Shown one piece after another: positions 28,101-35,888 of a stretch of 64,000 nucleotides of DNA (the first letter of the stretch is position 1; the number at the start of each line of letters is the position of its first letter). A model generated the notes under the pieces. It was not told where the DNA came from, did not search any database, and was given only the letters and a program-made list of their open reading frames with translations. The stretch is from Pedobacter endophyticus (GTDB taxonomy: Bacteria; Bacteroidota; Bacteroidia; Sphingobacteriales; Sphingobacteriaceae), in NCBI RefSeq assembly GCF_015679185.1, contig NZ_CP064939.1, positions 558,001 to 622,000 on the forward strand, written 5' to 3'. The position numbers were made by a program, and so were the translations under genes.

Positions 28101-29319
28101 TACGCTGGCAAACGACCAAACCTATACCCTGCAAATTGTAAAGCAAACCACGCCAAATCCAATGCTTGATGTTGTAGAAAAGTTGAAATTCGTTCGCCCT
28201 TACACTACTATACAGCGGCTTGAGCAGCGAACTGTTGGCCTCATTAACATAGAGGAGCTTGACGAAGAAGGAAATGCAATATTAAATAACTACCAAAGCA
28301 CCGTAAACATCGCTAATCGCGAATTTGGGGCAACAGCAACCAGCAAGAAAACTACAATCACCTTGTTGTACGAATTTCCTTTCCGTACCAGTACCTTCAA
28401 CTCATTTGCCGAAAAAATGAACAGTATAACTTTTGGAACCTCAATCTCCAGTTATGGGATGATTGCAACGAAAATAGATATGGGCCGGGAAGGTTTTGAT
28501 GTACTGGAAAAACCAGGCTTTGATAATGAGTCGGCGTTAATTCAGGTTTCACATGCTACCGAAGGCAATCGCTTCATCTCAAATGACCCTCGACTTAGCG
28601 TTATGAACAACTTTTATCGCGAGTTTAAGGAATTGGGCAAAATGCAAGCTAGGACCACAAATTTGCCCCCGACTCCTAGGAATAGGAGATACAAAGGTTA
28701 CCTAAAGCCCAACAAAAACATGATCATTTCGATGAGTAACAGCCCCCGGGAAGCTTTAACTCTGGTGTTTATCCCCGAACTTGGAAAATATAAGTTGCCG
28801 GCGAAAACGCTTAACATCAGCGGCGATTTTATTCCATTATTAGATCCAAATGTAGTGCCCGCAAGCAGTAATGAACCAAATTATAGTAGCCTGGGCTATC
28901 AAACAGTAGGAAACTTATCACAGTTTGCCACAATGCCCAATATTTCTGTGCACAATAACCAGTACACTTTGAATGATGCCTACACCTGGTTGGCCGCTTC
29001 ACAAATGAGTAAAATGAAGCGTGAAGCAAATGATCTTTTTTACAATTCTGTTGTTACTACCCGCCAAACCGAGTTACAAAATGATGTTAGAATTGAAACG
29101 GATATTTTAGCATATCTAACAAAGGTGCGTTTTGACGGGATTAATCCACCACGTCGTGCCCAACTCCAGGGTTTTTTATCTCGCCCGCTTCCATCAATGG
29201 TTATTGGTAGTAGACCTATTATGTATCCATTAGATTTTGAATACCGCATACCGGTGCCATCGCGCTCCCGTCCAACCACTACGTCGACAGTGCGAAAACA
29301 ATTCACCTATAATCCATAG
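22174..29319 (+). CDS. Giant secreted TANFOR-like multidomain surface protein
   Basis: 2381 residues, signal peptide ending VLVAQQ at about residue 23. Residues about 24-170 resemble the TANFOR-type N-terminus of large Bacteroidota surface proteins (LLRVTNQRNYPVTVVLEGRL, NYINLGPNATEVFTGD, IPEGAYELCFEAFEVD). Residues about 205-330 look fibronectin-III-like (SLLLRWQAPAGLPP). Around residue 630 a CELNCQQVW Cys pair marks a change to a long beta-rich region (about 640-1370) with repeated strand patterns, then a Gly/aromatic-rich stretch (about 1385-1760) that looks barrel- or sheet-like. The C-terminal 580 residues are again beta-rich. No protease, nuclease or glycosidase motif and no clear T9SS sorting domain were found. 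Its genes on either side are 2 and 3 bp away. Function unknown. Confidence 0.8.
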   Translation: MKKIKFIISLLLVLYAPVLVAQQNSFVQINTTLTGGHEIAAQLNDLNGLVDRTLLRVTNQRNYPVTVVLEGRLTGSALTVQTKRSSTTPSNYINLGPNATEVFTGDRLRSIYSFDNVEIIEGGRSVPPSNYFSVADGSGRIPEGAYELCFEAFEVDPQINMPNYQNPVNTDANQCATILARTYEPPLLQSINTVSSILDASTQIKLKPSADGSLLLRWQAPAGLPPGKNIEYTVLMAELLPNDHRDPNQVMQAINIPGEPLAFYRYSFPDAARVVTHQIMPVGFVSPLQVGNTYALQIIAKSTDPFNPLPIQNNGQSPVYAFVWGEQASSQALELKSYPSNTAYMPFRGMPVIVVYSPYSDDYRKARAQFEITNSTTGETVLNEGVNNWPFGPLIAQRNATGNLSMTQEQAQHLPISPSTSKPDRYRYFDFEDRGVTHHWNAQLSLEDAGGRSLSQRINGEFIAGMGTPVLNNPRNNSTQKAGTIAFDFKTADPPKMQTLSPFDVVQASRTSGEGSFNISILEKGVLEVSKSQTFEEVLNHYEFMLDKQFLSSTANNEKVDWNTVLAEVYRNERVQFKILDTGTYYWRVRWLMYPKGTWKGKEYHQSPTWKFTVGPNPDGEQIAASTPPIGNACELNCQQVWNYESTTPTAIAVNVGEQVNVGLFTMEITEISTSNATTYSGKGVITNFGFIVNRVLVNFTNIKVANSTTGKRIFSGSVKGSGGGLASNIFHIAGASKVGPAGLAEIGSGPSTLSVPFGWDQSIQGHKITAQIDSIGFSPTEARAKLVLGYEMPGEFAGHPVVFAGEACIVPGGFSESFDIYLEKDLVIGNVSVDKHSLVFKGRTRVGEGAASDPSEITKLSWDCQGFKSLKLAMEVRFPRETVLPEDEATGQVEATGQVAGQLSLSLDRERLTRGEQWGFIGTINFPKSFQFSFWPGWGFKVQDAVFDFSEGLNDASMRFPAGYDMALLGGSGATGDERLRNTWKGFYLKTIKVSTPKALTDGEDTGGPRRSFNITDMLIDNSGFTGFVSAVNIAEASSSGWRISLDTVSVGIVQTRSINGRLAGSLGAPFFEEDSRLDYSSMLAVGTDGKIAYNFQINVPADKPLKMKMWKASMTLESSSFLRFSLSNQNISVARFEGLFNGHISLDNTRISNVPGLNLKGIKFEKFGFDTEDPNFFTFENVSKKDSAGVMVFSFASPQHSAGGFPLNIRNISLGMGQEDGKVLPKLGFLTELTLSNIGFKGRAGLEVVGEMTLSPSFSFAVRDVNVTEIGIECEFSGFKLVGSLNFYQDDATYGDGVHGKISATLPMGIAGQLEARFGSKGNPAIKDSYYNYWYVDGLIKFDPGVTIFSGFAIYGFGGGAYHHMTLNRAPQASAAQATQLPSDSQSSGNIYTPNKDASLGFMATVLLATQPKKEVFNMDVTLRAEFSESNGLTLIEFEGNGYVMSGLNERNGTPPVRANVKFGYYNIEGNKQVRGNFDVFLNVYDVIKGAGTTDTGEKDWLVGAELFACISGKDAGKWWFHMGKDRPVNERAGLYVDVKIFQTEAKSYIMVGYGIPADLPPLPEFITTILNGGEQPLDNGLTEGDVVRVRSTATTQSGQGFAFGASLDIRAEFSFLMFYAKLRGMLGFDVNISQNSTRVCAESGRPPGINGWYAQGQAYAGIEGDIGIKINLFIKTYRISILKAAAALVLRAKLPNPNYFQGRAAFQYSVLGGLVEGRCNFNMEFGDPCTIVSSDPLAGIEFISDMRTTEEGTPTNVFTDVQTAFNFPMDKVIEIEEEATEGYVIRRFKPYVYAHILKKADTSRLTPVETITPEDGYTSTLQTTEALEPLSNYKAYVEVRVKEYAANGSQHDLVVNGQIANETRELEFKTGERPSHIVPENLIATYPIVRQPNFLQNEGKNPKLGSRAGKGHVLIKKQDYLFQTESKVKTGADFSSPYVHSFLARFIPVNGGQTRETPIEYNTVADLVSFKIPTLANDQTYTLQIVKQTTPNPMLDVVEKLKFVRPYTTIQRLEQRTVGLINIEELDEEGNAILNNYQSTVNIANREFGATATSKKTTITLLYEFPFRTSTFNSFAEKMNSITFGTSISSYGMIATKIDMGREGFDVLEKPGFDNESALIQVSHATEGNRFISNDPRLSVMNNFYREFKELGKMQARTTNLPPTPRNRRYKGYLKPNKNMIISMSNSPREALTLVFIPELGKYKLPAKTLNISGDFIPLLDPNVVPASSNEPNYSSLGYQTVGNLSQFATMPNISVHNNQYTLNDAYTWLAASQMSKMKREANDLFYNSVVTTRQTELQNDVRIETDILAYLTKVRFDGINPPRRAQLQGFLSRPLPSMVIGSRPIMYPLDFEYRIPVPSRSRPTTTSTVRKQFTYNP

Positions 29320-29322
29320 AAA

Positions 29323-31443
29323 ATGAAACAATTGCTAAATATCATATTAACAATTACGCTACTGGCCGGTGTATCGCAACTGGCCCAGTCGCAACAAATA
29401 GATACTGCGCTTATCAATCAGCCCTTTAACGATAGTGCATCGGTACACATTGCGCTCAGGGCCATGTATACAGGAGATTCAGTACTGCTGCGTTGGGGGC
29501 CTACCAAAGCAGGCGCATGGTCACTGCTTAATCGCACCGGATATATTGTACAGCGTTCTGAATTAAACACGGATTCAACAGCGGCAAAGTGGATAAACCT
29601 TAGCCCAAAGCCGTTAAAACCACGGCCATTGGATGATTGGAAAAGGTTTGATAACGAAAGTAGCACAAATGATTACCCTTTGGTTGCCGCACAGGCCATT
29701 TACGGCAAGGATTTTGGCAACCAGCCGGCGGTAAGCCTGGCCGATAAAGCTGATGAACTAACCAACCGTTTCTCGTTTACCCTTTTGGCAGCCGATTTAT
29801 CGTACGAAACAGCGGTATTTGCCGGATTAGGCTTTACCGACCACACAGCAGCGCCGGGAAAATTATATACTTATCGGGTTTTTGCAGCAGAACAGCCAAA
29901 AAACTATTTCCCAATAGATACGGGCTATGTTAGCCAACAAACTCAAAAAGACCTAAACGAAATAAAACCCCTTTGGGCGCTGGCCAATGAAGGAGAACAT
30001 GTGGTTACACTTTCCTGGAGCAGGGCTGTTCACCAGGGTATATATACTGCCTTTTACATTGAACGATCGGACGATGGGAAAAGTTACTACCGGATTAATG
30101 ATAAACCTTACCTACAATTTGATAATCCTGCGCTGGAGGCAGACAATGAAAACTTTACATTTGCCGACTCGTTGTCGAAAAATTACGTGCCCCACTGGTA
30201 CCGTTTGGTGGGCATAAACAATTTTGGGCAGCTTAGCCAACCCAGCCCAGCCGTAAAAGCCATGGGTAGAGATAAAACACCGCCAAAGCAACCCGTAAAC
30301 CTTAAAACTGCTATTTTGAAAGATGGTTCGGTAGAACTTACTTGGGAAGCCGATAACAACGATGCCGATTTGGCGGGATTTCTTATCGGGCGGAGTGCCG
30401 AAAACTCGCTAACGGGTTTCAAGCCATTAGTAGATAAGCAACTACCAAAAAACACCAGGCGGTATGTAGACACCGCACCTCGTACAAACGCCCCCAATTA
30501 TTATATTGTGGCCGCTACAGATACCGCGAAGAATGCTTCAATTTCTATGGCAGCGCATGTGGCTTTTTTAGATAGCATACCCCCTAGTGCCCCTACCGCA
30601 TTGAAGGCCGAAATAGATACCCTGGGCATTTTGAAACTTTCGTGGAAACCAAGCATTGAAAAAGACGTTAAGGGATATATTGTATCTTATGCGAACGACT
30701 CGACCCACTTTTTCACTTCTGCTGTAAAAGAAGCAATTCCTGACTCTACATTCACCGACTCGTTAAGCCTATCGACACTTACCGAGGATATTTTCTATCG
30801 GGTAAGGGCTGTAGATCATAACGACAACACCTCTAAAGAATCAGCGATACTTAAAGTAAAAAAACCAGATCGCATACCACCTGTAGCCCCCCAGTTTAGA
30901 GATTTTAAGGTCGAAGAAAACAAGGTAACCTTAATGTGGGTTCCAAGCAGTAGTGAAGATGTTGTAGTACATGAAATTTCGAGACGGGCGGAAGGAGTTG
31001 AAGCCTGGGAAAAAATTGCATCTTTACCTGTTGAAGCCATAAAAACGCAATTTGTAGATACCTTGTTTAAGGCAAATACGAAATATGCGTATAAAATACA
31101 GGCAACAGATGATGCAGGCTTACGTTCTCCTGAATCGGCAATTGTAAACCTACGTACACTGGCAAATTTGGTTGCCAAAGGGCCGAGCAGCTTCACGGTA
31201 ACGCGATCTGCAAATGGCAATGCACTAATTAAGTGGACCTTAAAAGAAAGTGATGGCGTTCGCTGTGTATTATATCGGGCTGTAAATGGCGCTGCATTCG
31301 AAACTTTAGCAACCCTTAGTGATTCGGGTACACAATACGAAGACAAAAATACTGAACCCGGAAAACAATATGAGTATACTTGTAAATTGTTTTATCAGGA
31401 TGGCAGGGTTTCGCCGTTCAGCGCCATCCGAAAGGTTAATTAA
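29323..31443 (+). CDS. Secreted multi-fibronectin-type-III protein
   Basis: 706 residues with a signal peptide ending AQSQ at about residue 25. After an N-terminal 220-residue region of its own, about five fibronectin-III-like modules can be traced by their Trp and Tyr/Ala marks: VVTLSWSRAVHQG, SVELTWEADNNDADLAGF, ILKLSWKPSIEKDVKGY, KVTLMWVPSSSEDVVVHE and NALIKWTLKESDGVRC, each with a closing Y-V-A or YKIQATD-type strand. Such modules act as rigid spacers and binding surfaces outside the cell. It is the third gene of the barrel/giant operon, 3 bp after the giant gene, which implies that the three act in one assembly (inference). Confidence 0.85.
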   Translation: MKQLLNIILTITLLAGVSQLAQSQQIDTALINQPFNDSASVHIALRAMYTGDSVLLRWGPTKAGAWSLLNRTGYIVQRSELNTDSTAAKWINLSPKPLKPRPLDDWKRFDNESSTNDYPLVAAQAIYGKDFGNQPAVSLADKADELTNRFSFTLLAADLSYETAVFAGLGFTDHTAAPGKLYTYRVFAAEQPKNYFPIDTGYVSQQTQKDLNEIKPLWALANEGEHVVTLSWSRAVHQGIYTAFYIERSDDGKSYYRINDKPYLQFDNPALEADNENFTFADSLSKNYVPHWYRLVGINNFGQLSQPSPAVKAMGRDKTPPKQPVNLKTAILKDGSVELTWEADNNDADLAGFLIGRSAENSLTGFKPLVDKQLPKNTRRYVDTAPRTNAPNYYIVAATDTAKNASISMAAHVAFLDSIPPSAPTALKAEIDTLGILKLSWKPSIEKDVKGYIVSYANDSTHFFTSAVKEAIPDSTFTDSLSLSTLTEDIFYRVRAVDHNDNTSKESAILKVKKPDRIPPVAPQFRDFKVEENKVTLMWVPSSSEDVVVHEISRRAEGVEAWEKIASLPVEAIKTQFVDTLFKANTKYAYKIQATDDAGLRSPESAIVNLRTLANLVAKGPSSFTVTRSANGNALIKWTLKESDGVRCVLYRAVNGAAFETLATLSDSGTQYEDKNTEPGKQYEYTCKLFYQDGRVSPFSAIRKVN

Positions 31444-31491
31444 AAACCTAAGTTCGATTAATAAAAGTGTTTCTTTTCATTAATTTGATAG

Positions 31492-31554
31492 CATTCATGC
31501 CCAAAGTTCCATGATTGATGCCCAAAGCTAAGCGATTGATGCTCAAAGCCAGGA
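31492..31554. repeat. Three 21-bp tandem repeats
   Basis: Three consecutive 21-bp units share the core GATGCCCAAAG: at 31492, 31513 and 31534, with several mismatches between units. They lie in the 139-bp gap between the convergent FN3 gene and the UbiD gene. No stem-loop terminator was found in this gap. Confidence 0.7.
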
Positions 31555-31582
31555 ATAGCCGCTCCGGAGAAATAGCAAACAA

Positions 31583-33418
31583 TTAAATCACTCCATGGAG
31601 CGGCATTCCGTTTTCTGCCAATTTATTTATTTTTGCTTCCACCGCTGCATCTCTGATCAACTCAGGTGCATGATGCGGTTTTTTCCTCGCATCAATAATC
31701 AGCGGCCCTTTGCATCCCCAATGTTTATTGATCGTAAAATCGTTAACGCCATAAATGTCGGCCGCCGGGTTGCTTCTGGTAAAGCTAACCCACACTAAAT
31801 TATCAATATTGGCGGCAGTAAATTTGGCATCGTCGGCAATAATTATTAAGGGCAGGCCGCTAAGGTCTTGATCTATAAGCGAACTGTTAAGCAGCGCCAT
31901 TTCTACAGCGGTTTTGTCGTGATTAATATATTTATCACATTCTAATACCATAATTCCGGGAATGGCAATTTCTGCCTGATAGCAGCCATCACCAAGTTTG
32001 AGGTTTTCGGGAACTTTTGCCCACAAATCGCGTCTCTTCTCCCCTGCTGCAGCGATTACCACTTTGGAGCCGCTATTTAAACCGTCGCCACTGTAATCGA
32101 GCGTATCGATGGTTGTGTTGGTGTAAAAATGAACGTCGCGGCTCAAGTCTACCCGTTGTAACATGTGGGTCAGAAAATTCTGAATACTATGCGTACTTAA
32201 TTTTTCATCATCTTCTTTTGCCGCTATAAAAAGATATTTTGCCAGGCTGAGCTGGTTTTTGCCTAGAATGTGATTGGCAATGGTCAAGATTTCCTGCGGT
32301 CGGCGTTGTTTTAAGTAAGGTGTATAGCGTTCGCTGCCGATGGCAAAAAGCAAGGGATGAACGCCTGCTGCATCAACGGCATGCACTTCTTTTAAGCCGT
32401 GAATTTCTTGCGGAATAGCGCTGCCTGTAATTTCGTGAATTAAAGCGCCAAAACTGGTATCTTCTTGTGGCGGACGACCGACCACGGTAAATGACCAAAT
32501 GGCATCTTTTTTATGGTAAACGTTGTGCACTTTCATTAAAGGGAACGGATGAGTTAAGCTGTAATAACCCAGGTGATCGCCAAAGGGCCCCTCGGGCTTA
32601 TTTTCGTTAGGGTAAACCGTTCCCGTAATTACGAAATCAGCATCCGCAGAGATACAAAACCCTTCCTCATCGTAAAAATACCTGAAACGCCTGTCGCCCA
32701 GCGCACCCGCAAACGTCATTTCCGATAATCCCTCTGGCAAGGGCATTACTGCCGCAAGTGGATGCGACGGCGGCCCGCCTACAAATATGCTCACTTTTAA
32801 GGGCTGGCCGAGCTTATTTGCCTTCGACTGATGAACGCCAATGCCGCGGTGAATTTGATAATGTAAACCGATTTCCTGATTTTGAATATAATCGTTGCCC
32901 GCCAACTGAATGCGGTACATGCCCAGGTTGGCATTTAAAACACCCGGCTTTTCTACATCTTCAGTATAAACCTGCGGCATCGTAATAAAAGGACCCCCAT
33001 CCATTGGCCAGTTTACAATTTGTGGCAAACTGCTGATGTTGGTTTTTAAGAATTTGCTTTTAGCAGATGGCGTTTTCATGGGCAATGCCGAGAGTGCCGA
33101 CATGGCCGAACCTGCATATTTAAATGGATTTTTGAGCGCTTTTATCGGGTCGTTACGCAAGGCGACCAACTGTTGCACCTTTGGTAAGGTATCACGAAAG
33201 ATAAATTTTGATCGTTCTAATGTGCCGAATAGATTAGACACCGCCGGAAAGGGACTTCCCTTCACATTTTCGAATAAGAGCGCCGGGCCTTTGTTTTCGT
33301 AAACCCGTAAATGGATGGCTGCCATTTCCAGGTGGGGATCTACCTCGTGTTTTATCCTGATTAAATGAGCGTTCTTTTCAAGGTCTGCTACGCATTCTGC
33401 TAAACTTTTATAAGCCAT
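31583..33418 (-). CDS. UbiD-family decarboxylase
   Basis: 611 residues with the family N-terminus MAYKSLAECVADLEKN. UbiD enzymes use prenylated FMN for reversible decarboxylation of aromatic or unsaturated acids. Family marks are NLGMYR (164-169, with the active-site Arg169) and the signature EGPFGDHLGYY (276-286), whose acidic residues E276 and D281 sit where the Glu pair of characterised enzymes lies. In Bacteroidota such long UbiD proteins are usually tied to menaquinone synthesis, but no other menaquinone gene is in the window, so the substrate stays open. The prenyltransferase UbiX is not seen nearby. A TATCTTTG box lies only 4 bp before the start codon. Confidence 0.9.
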   Translation of the reverse strand: MAYKSLAECVADLEKNAHLIRIKHEVDPHLEMAAIHLRVYENKGPALLFENVKGSPFPAVSNLFGTLERSKFIFRDTLPKVQQLVALRNDPIKALKNPFKYAGSAMSALSALPMKTPSAKSKFLKTNISSLPQIVNWPMDGGPFITMPQVYTEDVEKPGVLNANLGMYRIQLAGNDYIQNQEIGLHYQIHRGIGVHQSKANKLGQPLKVSIFVGGPPSHPLAAVMPLPEGLSEMTFAGALGDRRFRYFYDEEGFCISADADFVITGTVYPNENKPEGPFGDHLGYYSLTHPFPLMKVHNVYHKKDAIWSFTVVGRPPQEDTSFGALIHEITGSAIPQEIHGLKEVHAVDAAGVHPLLFAIGSERYTPYLKQRRPQEILTIANHILGKNQLSLAKYLFIAAKEDDEKLSTHSIQNFLTHMLQRVDLSRDVHFYTNTTIDTLDYSGDGLNSGSKVVIAAAGEKRRDLWAKVPENLKLGDGCYQAEIAIPGIMVLECDKYINHDKTAVEMALLNSSLIDQDLSGLPLIIIADDAKFTAANIDNLVWVSFTRSNPAADIYGVNDFTINKHWGCKGPLIIDARKKPHHAPELIRDAAVEAKINKLAENGMPLHGVI

Positions 33419-33625
33419 GGGCCAAAGATAAATAAAAAGCCAAAAAGCCCCACCGTTTGAAAGCCAGTAAGAGGGCTAATCTTTCTAATCCCTCCCCGGG
33501 GGGAGGGAGTGAACGGCAGTACTTTAATCCAAAGGTTCAACCACTTACTTTGTTTCCCGCTCTTCCGGAGAGGGACTTGCAGTAAAACAACATACGCTTC
33601 AATCTTTTATAGGGAGAGGCTTAGC
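33419..33625. other. Short intergenic region with a GC-rich palindrome
   Basis: 207 bp between the UbiD gene and the dps gene. CCCTCCCCGGGGGGAGGG (33490-33507) is a near-perfect palindrome, and GAGAGGGACTTGC and GGGAGAGGCTT follow further right. It resembles the GC-rich intergenic repeat fragments at 47730-47810. No gene seen. Confidence 0.5.
33423..33430 (-). promoter_or_regulatory. Candidate -7 element almost touching the UbiD start
   Basis: On the minus strand the bases read TATCTTTG, an exact TAnnTTTG match ending 4 bp before the ATG at 33418. If used, the transcript would have no or almost no leader. No TTG lies at normal -33 spacing. Confidence 0.35.
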
Positions 33626-34105
33626 TTATTTTTTTCCTGCGAAGGAACGTAACATCCAGGTGTTCTTTTCCTTAAACTGCATAAAGCGGTTTACCATGTC
33701 GTTTGAGCCATCATCGCCTGCATTGGCAGTAGCATCGAGTATTTCACGCTCCATTTCAATTAATTTTGCCATATCATCTAAAACGGCATCAACCATATCA
33801 AGATCTTTCATTCCGATGGTATCAATTTCCTGAATCTGCGATTCGCTGATGTAATCGGCAAAACGGCTGTGTGGTGGCTTGCCCAACGTTAAAACGCGTT
33901 CGGCAATCTCATCAATCGTTAACTGCGCATTAGTATATAATTCTTCAAACTTAACGTGAAGGGTAAAAAAGTTTTGTCCTTTAATATTCCAATGGCAACC
34001 ACGCAATTTTTGGTAATGGATGTGGTAATTTGCCAAATAATCATTTAAAAGATCAACAACTGGTTTTACTTCTTTTTCGTTTAAGCTTATTTCTTTAGCG
34101 TCCAT
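33626..34105 (-). CDS. dps: Dps-family DNA-binding ferritin-like protein
   Basis: 159 residues from the ATG at 34105; an upstream TTG would add ten residues but is unlikely. Dps proteins form 12-subunit shells that oxidise and store iron and protect DNA in stress. The family core is clear: RGCHWNIKGQNFFTLHVKFE carries the inter-subunit ferroxidase His and the distal acidic residues, and DEIAERVLTLG follows. The protein has an extended N-terminal stretch with Lys residues that could contact DNA. It is monocistronic, divergent from the LysM gene across 277 bp. Confidence 0.92.
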   Translation of the reverse strand: MDAKEISLNEKEVKPVVDLLNDYLANYHIHYQKLRGCHWNIKGQNFFTLHVKFEELYTNAQLTIDEIAERVLTLGKPPHSRFADYISESQIQEIDTIGMKDLDMVDAVLDDMAKLIEMEREILDATANAGDDGSNDMVNRFMQFKEKNTWMLRSFAGKK

Positions 34106-34382
34106 TTTATTTAGTTTATTTCTTGTGATATGCAAAGTAACAATTAAAATATATAAATGTTTTAATCTAAATACGCGTATTAAACAATACCTTAAATGTT
34201 AGTTCGTTTAATAACAATAACACAAAAGGTTAGCTTTTACAAATAATTGTGAATGAATAAAATACAAATTGGATCGGTTTTTAGCCATCGTTTTTTTGAT
34301 AGCGACCGTTTGTTTGAACTTAATCCGTTAACAATATTATTCGTATAATTGCTTTCTTGACTTAGAAATTTATACAATTTAA

Positions 34383-35888
34383 ATGCATAAAATATACTTA
34401 AGTGCTGTGGCTTTATTTGCTCTGAATATAGCAGCCGCCAAAGCAAACATAGCTAGAGATTCGATCGGTGTAGAGAATAATAATGGCAAGAAATTAATTG
34501 TTCATCAAATCGTAGCAAAAGACACCTATTATTCCATTGGTAGAAGATATAATGTTTCGCCCAAGGAAATCATGGCTTTTAACAACAATAAATACTTACA
34601 GATTGGTGTAATTATTAAGGTGCCGACCAATATTCCGTGGCAAACGGGCAGCGGTTCGGGGCCGGGCGATGAAACGGTTATTGAACATACTGTTAAGGCG
34701 AAGGAAAACCTGAACATGCTAGCCGAGAAATACGGAACCACCGTAAATGAAATTAAAAAGCTAAACAACCTTTCGGGAAATGGCCTGAGCATTGGCCAGC
34801 TATTAAAAATACCAGCTAAGAAGAATACAGAATCGGCCAATAACGAACAAACCGAAACCCGTACAGCAGCAACACCTAAAGACGATTCGGCTACGACCGG
34901 TGCAATGGTTGAACATACGGTTGCCCCTAAAGAATTTTTGGGCAAAATAGCCGAGAAATACGGAACTACGGTTGAAGAGGTAAAAAAAGCAAATCATTTA
35001 ACGACTAACCACCTGCAAATTGGCCAGAAGCTGATTATTCCCGCTACAAAAAATGTTGATGAGCGTAAAGTGGTGAGCGTTGCCGAACAGGCACCAACCG
35101 AAACGGCAAAAGGAAACGATGTGGCCGGAAAGCACACCGTGTTAAGAAACGAAACTATTTTTACCATTGCCAAGCAATATGGTGTTACGGCTTATCAATT
35201 AAGAAAACTGAATAATCTGCCAGATAATGCGATCTCTATTGGTCAGGTTTTAATTGTACCCGGTGGCGTTGTTACCGATGTACAGGTACCGTTAGAGAAA
35301 CAAGCAGAGCAGGCAAAGGAGGCGCCGGCAACAACAACGTCAACTTCGAGCGACGAAGGTTTTATCCATACAGTTGCCCGCGGAGAGAATATTTTCACGA
35401 TTGCAAAAAAATATAATTTAACAGCCTATCAAATCCGAACTGCCAATAAGCTGGATGATAACACGATAAAGGTGAATCAAAAATTGATTATTCCGAAGCC
35501 GCCAGAGCCCCGCTCGGTAAATGAACAATCGAAAGCCGAACAGGTGAATGAGCCAGATAGCACTACGATTACTGATCCTAAGCTGCGCCGCGACCCAAGT
35601 GTTTACGGTTTGAGCCAAATTGAGGAAAAAGGAGCTGCAATGTGGATTGCCGATGCAGATTTAGACGGCAGCAAAATGTTGGTTTTACACCGTACGGCAC
35701 CAGTTGGCAGGGTAATTAAAATTACTAACCCGATGACAAATAAAACGACTTTTGCGAAAGTGGTTGGTAAGTTTACTGAAAACGAATCGACAAAGGATGT
35801 TATTATTGTAATGACCAAAGCCGTTGCCGATTCTTTAGGTGCTTTAGACAAGCGTTTTTTCTGCAACTTAACTTATAGCGCTCAATGA
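34383..35888 (+). CDS. LysM-repeat cell-wall protein with C-terminal DPBB-like domain
   Basis: 501 residues. A signal peptide ends near AAAKA (residue 21). Five LysM modules bind peptidoglycan: about 39-82, 101-145, 177-221, 250-293 and 328-372, each with the pattern HTV--KE---IA-KYGTT---I---N-L-----IGQ-L-IP. The C-terminal 100 residues (DPSVYGLSQIEEKGAAMW, APVGRVIKITNPMTNKT, TKDVIIVMTKAVADSLG) match the double-psi beta-barrel found in RlpA-like proteins, though the RlpA catalytic residues could not be confirmed. The stop overlaps the start of the kinase gene in an ATGA, so the two genes are translationally coupled. Confidence 0.9.
   Translation: MHKIYLSAVALFALNIAAAKANIARDSIGVENNNGKKLIVHQIVAKDTYYSIGRRYNVSPKEIMAFNNNKYLQIGVIIKVPTNIPWQTGSGSGPGDETVIEHTVKAKENLNMLAEKYGTTVNEIKKLNNLSGNGLSIGQLLKIPAKKNTESANNEQTETRTAATPKDDSATTGAMVEHTVAPKEFLGKIAEKYGTTVEEVKKANHLTTNHLQIGQKLIIPATKNVDERKVVSVAEQAPTETAKGNDVAGKHTVLRNETIFTIAKQYGVTAYQLRKLNNLPDNAISIGQVLIVPGGVVTDVQVPLEKQAEQAKEAPATTTSTSSDEGFIHTVARGENIFTIAKKYNLTAYQIRTANKLDDNTIKVNQKLIIPKPPEPRSVNEQSKAEQVNEPDSTTITDPKLRRDPSVYGLSQIEEKGAAMWIADADLDGSKMLVLHRTAPVGRVIKITNPMTNKTTFAKVVGKFTENESTKDVIIVMTKAVADSLGALDKRFFCNLTYSAQ

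Noticed and set aside
22174..29319. Rhs- or contact-dependent-toxin-type polymorphic toxin
   Set aside because: There are no YD repeats, no PAAR or RHS core motif, and no recognisable toxin domain or small immunity gene at the C-terminal end.
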